Shown here piece after piece: positions 56,190 through 64,000 of a stretch of DNA of 64,000 bases. The number at the start of each line of letters is the position of its first letter. Positions within the stretch are counted from its first letter, which is position 1. Position numbers and translations under genes: made by a program. Below the pieces are notes generated by a model. That model was not told where the DNA came from. It did not search any database and saw only the letters and a program-made list of their open reading frames with translations. Source of the stretch: Paenibacillus aceris (GTDB taxonomy: Bacteria > Bacillota > Bacilli > Paenibacillales > NBRC-103111); assembly GCF_017874035.1 (NCBI RefSeq), contig NZ_JAGGKV010000003.1, forward strand, positions 124,001 to 188,000, in the 5' to 3' direction.

Positions 56190-56195
56190 TATAAT
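56190..56195 (+). promoter_or_regulatory. TATAAT box before the small membrane peptide gene
   Basis: A perfect TATAAT lies 52 bp upstream of the small gene at 56248. No -35 hexamer is evident at the right distance. The stretch GGGGTATAATA also resembles a sporulation sigma -10, but a matching -35 is missing. Confidence 0.35.
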
Positions 56196-56247
56196 AAGCT
56201 TTAACTATATGCTTTTTACGTTCTTTAACCCTATAGGAGGTGCAGCA

Positions 56248-56355
56248 ATGTTTGGCTTATCCGCAACATTTTGGCTCGTTAACACCGTTTTTGTACTATT
56301 TCTCGTCGCTATGATGACGGCTTCCTATAACGAGGACAAAACAAAAGGCCTGTAA
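56248..56355 (+). CDS. 35-residue membrane peptide
   Basis: The sequence MFGLSATFWLVNTVFVLF, followed by LVAMMTASYNEDKTKGL, is one membrane segment with a short charged tail. An excellent AGGAGGTGCAGCA ribosome site precedes the ATG, and a strong terminator follows at 56367, so it is a complete small gene. No known family is recognised; small subunits of membrane complexes and sporulation peptides have this shape. Confidence 0.75.
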   Translation: MFGLSATFWLVNTVFVLFLVAMMTASYNEDKTKGL

Positions 56356-56366
56356 GTTAGTTTCCC

Positions 56367-56402
56367 AAAGACCGTCAGAATGTATCATTCTGGCGGTCTT
56401 TT
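56367..56402 (+). terminator. terminator of the small membrane peptide gene
   Basis: AAAGACCGTCAGAAT pairs with ATTCTGGCGGTCTTT over a four-base loop, followed by T residues. It lies 11 bp after the stop. Confidence 0.92.
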
Positions 56403-56426
56403 CACGTTTGGCCGGTGAGTCTGTAC

Positions 56427-56828
56427 TGAAAAACATCGTTGCAGTGTTCTGCTGTACCTGAGTCGCGGGAATTCCCGCGTACAGCAATGAAAAACATCGT
56501 TGCAGAGCGCAACGATGAGCCTGCCTCTACCGCAGCGATGTAAATCATCGTTGCGGTGTTCTGCTGTACGCTGAGTCGCGGGTACTCCCGCATACAGCGA
56601 TAAAAAGCATCGTTGCAGAGCGCAACGATGAGCCTGCCTCTACCGCAGCGATGTAAATCATCGTTGCGGTGTTCTGCTGTACGCTGGGTCGCGGGAATTC
56701 CCCGCGTACAGCGATGAAAAACATCGTTGCAGAGCGCAACGATGAGCCTGCCTCTACCGCAGCGATGTAAATCATCGTTGCGGTGTTCTGCTGTACGCTG
56801 AGTCGCGGGTACTCCCGCATACAGCGAT
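56427..56828. repeat. about 113-bp palindromic tandem repeat array
   Basis: Three copies start at 56495, 56608 and 56722 (periods 113 and 114), preceded by a shortened copy from 56427. Each unit holds three inverted repeats: CATCGTTGC/GCAACGATG, CCGCAGCGATG/CATCGTTGCGG and CGCGGG/CCCGCG flanked by CTGTA/TACAG. The shortened copy looks like a deletion between the CATCGTTGCA and CATCGTTGCG stretches. Copies alternate between GGGTACTCCC and GGGAATTCCC variants. Long frames on the minus strand here are only a consequence of the repeats. Confidence 0.9.
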
Positions 56829-56853
56829 AAAAAAGGACCCCTCTCGGAGTCCT
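56829..56853 (-). terminator. minus-strand hairpin with T-tract
   Basis: On the minus strand AGGACTCC pairs with GGGGTCCT with one mismatch, and six T follow. It would end the putative small Cys-rich gene at 56887. Confidence 0.65.
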
Positions 56854-56886
56854 CTCTGACGATGAATATGGAATTTGTCTTGATCC

Positions 56887-57018
56887 TTACTTCAGCTTGG
56901 TTTTTACCTCATCACATTTATTGCAGTATAGGATACTACATTTAATGGCCTCCGGCACATCTCCTCGCTTCTATACGGATTCAACAACAACCTCTCTGGT
57001 GTGCATGATCTTTGACAC
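56887..57018 (-). pseudogene. possible small Cys-rich gene with in-frame TAG
   Basis: From GTG 57018 (AGAGAGG just upstream) the frame reads VSKIMHTREVVVESV, then TAG (56971-56973), then KRGDVPEAIKCSILYCNKC and DEVKTKLK before TAA. The amino-acid pattern looks protein-like with a C-x5-C-x2-C cluster, and a terminator follows. It may be a small zinc-binding peptide broken by a nonsense codon, or a chance frame. The family is not recognised. Confidence 0.3.
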
Positions 57019-57087
57019 AACACCTCTCTGCTTTCATCGTCGAGAAATAGTATGTCCAGATAACGTTGTTGTATGTGCGAAGTGAAC

Positions 57088-57124
57088 AAAAAAAAAACAC
57101 CGCTTTCCTCAAGGAAAGACGGTG
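57088..57124 (-). terminator. terminator of abrB
   Basis: On the minus strand CACCG/CGGTG and CTTTCC/GGAAAG stack over a TTGA loop, followed by ten T. It lies 13 bp after the abrB stop. Confidence 0.92.
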
Positions 57125-57136
57125 CTTCTTCGCATA

Positions 57137-57391
57137 TTACGCTCTTACTTTAAGCAAATTCATTTCCGTTACGCAAGTACTGCATATGTAACGTTCTTTA
57201 AACTCACTCACGCTTTCCATACTGCCGCAAAAAACACATTTCGGGCGGTATCTTTCCAAAATGATATGATCACCCTGTACTAAAATTTCGACAGGATCTC
57301 CTTCATTCATTTGATATCGTTTGCGTAGCGATTTAGGCAGTACAATACGTCCCAATTGATCGACTTTACGAACGACTCCGGCTGGCTTCAT
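57137..57391 (-). CDS. abrB: AbrB family transition-state regulator
   Basis: The 84-residue protein starts MKPAGVVRKVDQLGRIVLPK, the swapped-hairpin AbrB DNA-binding fold, and ends in a Cys-rich part (CVFCGS...YICSTC) that could bind zinc. AbrB-type proteins are dimeric repressors of stationary-phase and sporulation genes. GAGGTG precedes two adjacent ATGs (57394 and 57391). A promoter with TTGACA lies upstream and a strong terminator follows, so it is a single-gene unit. Confidence 0.9.
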   Translation of the reverse strand: MKPAGVVRKVDQLGRIVLPKSLRKRYQMNEGDPVEILVQGDHIILERYRPKCVFCGSMESVSEFKERYICSTCVTEMNLLKVRA

Positions 57392-57506
57392 CATAGGACT
57401 TCACCTCTCTTCCGCTCACATTTTCTATGCTTAGCGTTATGGCTTCGCATATCTATACGGACTGATAGGGAATACTATTCGCCGTTATTTAAGAAACTCC
57501 TTCTAA

Positions 57507-57536
57507 TTAAAAGCTGAAATTTCTTTTATTGTCAAA
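57507..57536 (-). promoter_or_regulatory. promoter of abrB
   Basis: On the minus strand the -35 TTGACA (57531-57536) is perfect and the -10 TTTAAT (57507-57512) is 18 bp away. The leader to the start codon would be about 110 nt. Confidence 0.55.
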
Positions 57537-57572
57537 TTTGTCGACCCAGACCTAATCAAACCCAATCAAAAT

Positions 57573-58037
57573 TTAGTCAAGCCCTGTGAAGCCCGTCTGC
57601 CGAAGGCCCTCATACAGCATAATCGCTGCAGAATTGGATAAATTAAGCGATCGAACATTATCCGACATCGGAAGTCGCAGCAGCGTCTCCGGATGCTGGC
57701 TCAGAAGCTCTTCGGGAAGCCCCTTCGTCTCTTTACCGAATACAAAAAAGTCGCCGTCTTGAAATGTAAAGTCCGTGTAACGCTTCTTTGCCTTCGTTGT
57801 TGCAAAGAAGAAACGATGTCCCTTATACATCTCCAGTACCTCGTCAAACGAATCGTGATATTCGAGTTTAACCGAGTGCCAGTAATCCAAGCCCGCGCGT
57901 TTCAGCGTCTTGTCGTCTGTCTGGAAGCCAAGAGGTCTTACCAAATGAAGATGCGTACCTGTAGCCGCACAAGTCCGTGAAATATTCCCTGTATTTGCAG
58001 GAATTTCAGGTTCAACTAATACAATATGAAAAGCCAT
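57573..58037 (-). CDS. trmL: tRNA (cytidine/uridine-34 2'-O)-methyltransferase
   Basis: This 154-residue SPOUT methyltransferase starts MAFHIVLVEPEIPANTGNIS, has RPLGFQTDDKTLKRAGLDYW, FGKETKGLPEELL and the knot end RLPMSDNVRSLNLSNSAAIM. It uses S-adenosylmethionine to methylate the wobble ribose of leucine tRNAs. The ATG at 58037 matches the family length; the longer frame has no support. It is divergent from the OmpR-type regulator gene. Confidence 0.94.
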   Translation of the reverse strand: MAFHIVLVEPEIPANTGNISRTCAATGTHLHLVRPLGFQTDDKTLKRAGLDYWHSVKLEYHDSFDEVLEMYKGHRFFFATTKAKKRYTDFTFQDGDFFVFGKETKGLPEELLSQHPETLLRLPMSDNVRSLNLSNSAAIMLYEGLRQTGFTGLD

Positions 58038-58092
58038 CTCTGTCAAATTCACCTCATCTTCTATCCTATTATATGCGCATGCGGAATGCAAT

Positions 58093-58146
58093 TTTACACA
58101 GGGTTAACTTTATCTTAATATGTCGATGATAGAGCACTGTCATAAT
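58093..58146 (+). promoter_or_regulatory. Pho-box-like direct repeats and -10 of orphan regulator
   Basis: TTTACA (58093-58098), TTAACT (58104-58109) and TTAATA (58115-58120) repeat with an exact 11-bp period, like the TT(A/T)ACA repeats bound by Bacillus PhoP. A CATAAT -10 lies at 58141-58146, 20 bp further on. The regulator may bind its own promoter. Confidence 0.55.
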
Positions 58147-58180
58147 AGAGTTATCCTTCTCGATAAAAGGAGTCAACCTA

Positions 58181-58897
58181 ATGATGAAAAAAAAGATCCT
58201 CGTTGTCGATGACGAACCTTCCATCTCCATGCTTATAGAGTTCAACCTGAAGCTCGTGGGCTTCGAAGTACATTGCGTATTCGATGGAGAAGCCGTCTTC
58301 GATGCTATCCAGACGTTTCGCCCTGATCTCATCGTTCTGGACCTGATGCTGCCCAAAATGGACGGCTTTCAAGTATGCCGCAAGCTTAGAAACCAGAACA
58401 ACCTAGTACCGATTATTATGCTAACCGCCATGCAGGATCTTACGGATAAAATTGCCGGATTGGATAACGGAGCCGACGACTATATGACCAAACCATTCTC
58501 GCCGCAGGAGCTCATCTCTCGTATCCATGCCATTCATCGACGCATTCAAACCTTACCGTCTGCGACGGAAAACGCACCGATCACAATCGGCCAAATTTCG
58601 ATTAAAGCCGACCAACGGGAAGTGACCATGAACGGCGCTCCGATCGAGCTCACACCCAAAGAATTCGAGCTGCTGCTGTTCTTATGCAAGCACCGCGGCA
58701 AAGTCCTGAGCAGACAACAGCTGCTTCACGGTGTCTGGGATTATCATTTCCTCGGCGATACCCGGATTGTCGATGTGCATATCTCCCATCTGCGGGACAA
58801 GATCGAGCAAAATGCCCGCAATCCGGAATATATCATGACCATCCGCAACGTCGGTTACAAGCTGACGGAGCCTGTGGTCAAGGAATCGTTAGCATAA
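58181..58897 (+). CDS. OmpR/PhoB-type response regulator, no adjacent kinase
   Basis: This 238-residue regulator has a receiver domain (MMKKKILVVDDEPSISML, phospho-acceptor in LIVLDLMLPKMDG near residue 53, ADDYMTKPFSPQEL) and a C-terminal winged helix (LTPKEFELLLFLCKH ... DTRIVDVHISHLRDKIE). The sequence resembles PhoP/PhoB more than WalR. AAAGGAG precedes the start. No histidine kinase gene follows; a terminator does, so it is an orphan regulator. Confidence 0.92.
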   Translation: MMKKKILVVDDEPSISMLIEFNLKLVGFEVHCVFDGEAVFDAIQTFRPDLIVLDLMLPKMDGFQVCRKLRNQNNLVPIIMLTAMQDLTDKIAGLDNGADDYMTKPFSPQELISRIHAIHRRIQTLPSATENAPITIGQISIKADQREVTMNGAPIELTPKEFELLLFLCKHRGKVLSRQQLLHGVWDYHFLGDTRIVDVHISHLRDKIEQNARNPEYIMTIRNVGYKLTEPVVKESLA

Positions 58898-58942
58898 CCA
58901 CGGGCAAGATTCTGTTCTGTTTGAACCTTCATATGAATCGTA

Positions 58943-58990
58943 AAAACTACCTTGAAACCACGAATGAGATGGCTTCGAGGTAGTTTTTTG
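58943..58990 (+). terminator. terminator of the orphan regulator
   Basis: AACTACCT pairs with AGGTAGTT, with inner partial pairing GAAACC/GGCTTC, followed by six T. It lies about 46 bp after the stop. Confidence 0.85.
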
Positions 58991-59067
58991 CCCGCTGCGG
59001 GCGACTAATACCTGTCTGATAAACGACTTCGTTTTCCTTTTTTGGACGAGCATGTTTGTCAATCTAC

Positions 59068-59095
59068 TAAAAAAGGCACCCAGAGGGCACCTTTC
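59068..59095 (-). terminator. terminator of nrdF
   Basis: On the minus strand AAAGG and CCC pair with GGG and CCTTT around a two-base mismatch, followed by six T, 13 bp after the nrdF stop. Confidence 0.75.
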
Positions 59096-59107
59096 CTCAA
59101 AGACATA

Positions 59108-60094
59108 TTAAAAAACAAAATCATCATCCGTCAACGCTTCAACGTGAATCGTACGCACATAACCATTCCCTTTCTTAGAGAAAAAGTCATGCTGCTTCGT
59201 CTTCGTGCTGAGTCCGTTCAGAACAATCGGATTAATCTCTTCTTCTTCGAAAATCGGTTCTACGCCAAGGTTCATGAATGCTTTGTTCGCATTATAACGA
59301 AGGAAAGCTTTGACGTCTTCGGCCAATCCCAGAGGCCCATAAAGACTCTCCGTATAACCTTCCTCATTGGCATGAAGCTCCTTAAGCAAAGTACACAATG
59401 TCTCATATGCTTCATCCTGCTCGGCAGGACTTAGCTCGGCATAAACTTCTTGAGCCAGTACACCTATGTACAAACCATGAATACTCTCATCACGCAAAAT
59501 CAAATCAATGATTTCGCCGCTACTCGTCATTTTACCCTGTCCGGCCAAATAAAGCGGATAATAAAAGCCGCTGTAGAACAAATAACTCTCCAGCAGAACC
59601 GACGCTGCCATTGCTAAATACAGCTCTTTGGTTGTCGTAATATTTTCATAATAATGGGAAATCTTAGTCGCTTTGAACTGCAAATAAGGATTCCGCTCTA
59701 CCCATGCAAAGAGCTCATTGATCTCTTCCGTCGTGGACAGCGTCGTGAAAATAGAGCTGTACGATTTCGCATGAATTTGCTCCATCATGCCCATAAAGCT
59801 GAGCACCGCTTTGCGCTGAAGCCCATCGACGTGCTCGAGAATCTTAGGCATACCTACGCCGCCTTGCATCGTATCCAGAAGCGTAAGTCCGCCAAGCACC
59901 TTCATATAGAGCTCGCGCTCAGCCCCGCTGAGCGTGATCCAGGACATTTTATCGTCAGACAACGGGATTTCCTCGTCCGTCCAGAACTGCATAATGTTCT
60001 GATTCCAGAACGTTATCGTGAAATCATCATCGGGCCGGTTCCAGTTCACGGCCTTTTTGACGATTGGATTATTAACGGTAGTTGCCGTACTCAT
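59108..60094 (-). CDS. nrdF: class Ib ribonucleotide reductase beta subunit
   Basis: This 328-residue radical-generating subunit has the helical ferritin-like fold with metal ligands in [26 protein letters not shown] and [13 protein letters not shown]. It holds the Mn/Fe-tyrosyl radical cofactor used by NrdE. It follows nrdE by 22 bp, with nrdI upstream, which identifies class Ib. A terminator ends the operon. Confidence 0.95.
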   Translation of the reverse strand: MSTATTVNNPIVKKAVNWNRPDDDFTITFWNQNIMQFWTDEEIPLSDDKMSWITLSGAERELYMKVLGGLTLLDTMQGGVGMPKILEHVDGLQRKAVLSFMGMMEQIHAKSYSSIFTTLSTTEEINELFAWVERNPYLQFKATKISHYYENITTTKELYLAMAASVLLESYLFYSGFYYPLYLAGQGKMTSSGEIIDLILRDESIHGLYIGVLAQEVYAELSPAEQDEAYETLCTLLKELHANEEGYTESLYGPLGLAEDVKAFLRYNANKAFMNLGVEPIFEEEEINPIVLNGLSTKTKQHDFFSKKGNGYVRTIHVEALTDDDFVF

Positions 60095-60116
60095 CTATGT
60101 TCAATCCCCTTCCCAA

Positions 60117-63107
<2,991 letters not shown>

Positions 63108-63152
63108 CAAAAAAAAGCTACTCACACGCACACGAGGGTGCCGTGAATAGCT
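63108..63152 (-). terminator. terminator of serC
   Basis: On the minus strand AGCTA and TCAC pair with GTGA and TAGCT around one mismatch, with further inner pairing, followed by seven or more T. It begins about 24 bp after the serC stop. Confidence 0.88.
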
Positions 63153-63175
63153 CATGAACAGCATTCGATTCGATG

Positions 63176-64000
63176 TTAACCGTTACGTTTGTGGAAATCA
63201 ATCATGAAATCTGCGAGCGCCTTGCAAGAAGCGTAAGGAACCGCATTGTACGTAGAGGCTCTCAAACCGCCTACACTGCGATGGCCTTTTAACCCGACAA
63301 ACCCGTTCTGCTCGGTTTCCTTGATGAACTTCTTCTCCAGCTCTTCATCCTGCAAACGGAAAGTAATATTCATCGCGGAACGGCTTCCTTTATCGACAGG
63401 ACCACGGTAGAAACCGCCGCTTTGATCAATTGCACTGTAGATCAAGCCTGATTTCTCCAGATTGTTTTTCTCGATAACAGCTAGTCCGCCTTGTTCCTGA
63501 ATCCATTTCAGCACGAGGTTCACCATATAGATGGAGTACACCGGCGGCGTATTATACAAGGAATTGTTTTTGCTGTGAATTTCATAACGAAGCATTGTCG
63601 GAATTGTTTTCGGCAGATCCTGCAGAAGATCTTCTTTAACGATAACAACGGTCACGCCGGAAGGACCTAGATTTTTTTGAGCGCCGGCATAAATCATGCC
63701 GAACTTCGAAACGTCAACAGGACGGCTCAAAATATCGCTGGACATATCCCCAATGAGCGGCACATTGCCAGTATCCGGGTAGCTTTGGAACTGAGCGCCT
63801 TCGATCGTCTCGTTGGACGTCAAGTGCAGGTAAGCGGAATCCGGGTGAATGTTGATCTCGCTCAGATCCGGAATTTTCATGAATTTATTTTCTTTGGAGG
63901 AGGCAGCAATCGCAACTTCCCCGAAGAGGCTTGCTTCCTGTACCGCTTTCTCTGCCCAAGCGCCAGTCAGCACATAGCTGCCTACTTTGCCCGGCTTTAA
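63176..64000 (-). CDS. serC: phosphoserine aminotransferase, 5' end cut by window edge
   Basis: The frame runs into the window edge: before residue 1 of the longest internal start it reads LKPGKVGSYVLTGAWAEKA, so the N-terminal part is missing. The remaining 274 residues carry the PLP lysine region SKFGMIYAGAQKNLGPSGVT and the C-terminal motif GFVGLKGHRSVGGLRASTYN, diagnostic of SerC. It makes 3-phosphoserine in serine synthesis (and acts in pyridoxal phosphate synthesis in some bacteria). A good terminator follows. Confidence 0.95.
   Translation of the reverse strand, partial: LKPGKVGSYVLTGAWAEKAVQEASLFGEVAIAASSKENKFMKIPDLSEINIHPDSAYLHLTSNETIEGAQFQSYPDTGNVPLIGDMSSDILSRPVDVSKFGMIYAGAQKNLGPSGVTVVIVKEDLLQDLPKTIPTMLRYEIHSKNNSLYNTPPVYSIYMVNLVLKWIQEQGGLAVIEKNNLEKSGLIYSAIDQSGGFYRGPVDKGSRSAMNITFRLQDEELEKKFIKETEQNGFVGLKGHRSVGGLRASTYNAVPYASCKALADFMIDFHKRNG

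Noticed and set aside
56296-56820. Overlapping minus-strand frames with repeated protein text (MREYPRLSVQQ...)
   Set aside because: They arise from the about 113-bp DNA repeat; no ribosome binding site or independent support.
56887-56958. SR1P-like GapA-binding peptide
   Set aside because: The cysteine spacing and flanking residues do not match the SR1P pattern as I recall it.

Overview
The window looks like a chromosomal segment of a Paenibacillus-type, spore-forming Firmicute. The grounds are strong AGGAGG-type ribosome binding sites, an SLH-domain surface protein, YesM/YesN two-component pairs beside ATPase-less sugar ABC importers, PrkA, AbrB, AraM and a class Ib ribonucleotide reductase operon. 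No rRNA, tRNA, CRISPR array, transposase or prophage was seen. Most genes lie on the minus strand, so transcription there runs from high to low coordinates.

Positions 1-18131 hold one long surface-polysaccharide cluster on the minus strand. In transcription order it encodes a CpsB/YwqE phosphatase, an SLH protein, a CpsC/Wzz-like modulator, a CpsD-type tyrosine kinase, a PglF-like dehydratase, an aminotransferase and an initiating sugar transferase. These are followed by three GT2 and one GT4 glycosyltransferases, a beta-propeller protein, an acetyltransferase, a Wzy-like polymerase, a Wzx-like flippase and a UDP-glucose dehydrogenase cut by the window edge. The glycan-specific part (1 to about 9.5 kb) is visibly AT-richer than the export and regulation part. 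Two small membrane-protein genes (one frameshifted at a G8 run) and prkA follow.

Positions 21200-42955 hold a carbohydrate-utilisation locus on the minus strand. It contains GH95, GH31, two GH36-like enzymes (one split by an in-frame TAG), a GH4 enzyme of the LplD type, a UxaC-like isomerase, an aldo/keto reductase, a Gfo/Idh oxidoreductase, a cupin, a MATE transporter, an LplA/B/C-type importer and a YesM/YesN pair. None of the glycosidases has a signal peptide, so oligosaccharides are probably imported and then cut in the cytosol. The strongest new observation is a 36-bp element found upstream of four separate transcription units in this locus. In each case it sits 23-24 nt from a -10 box and no -35 box is evident. 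It is a good candidate for the operator of the local YesN-type regulator.

Positions 43233-47656 hold AraM (GC-rich), a DUF2161 protein, a thioredoxin-reductase-like enzyme and an MFS transporter. Positions 47768-54590 hold a second sugar ABC importer and a divergent second YesM/YesN pair, with a direct repeat and a cre-like site before the binding-protein gene. A coiled-coil membrane protein and a NAGPA-domain protein follow, then a 35-residue membrane peptide and a block of about 113-bp palindromic tandem repeats. The right end has abrB, trmL, an orphan OmpR-type regulator behind a Pho-box-like repeat, nrdIEF with an NrdR-like site in its promoter, and the C-terminal part of serC, cut by the window edge.
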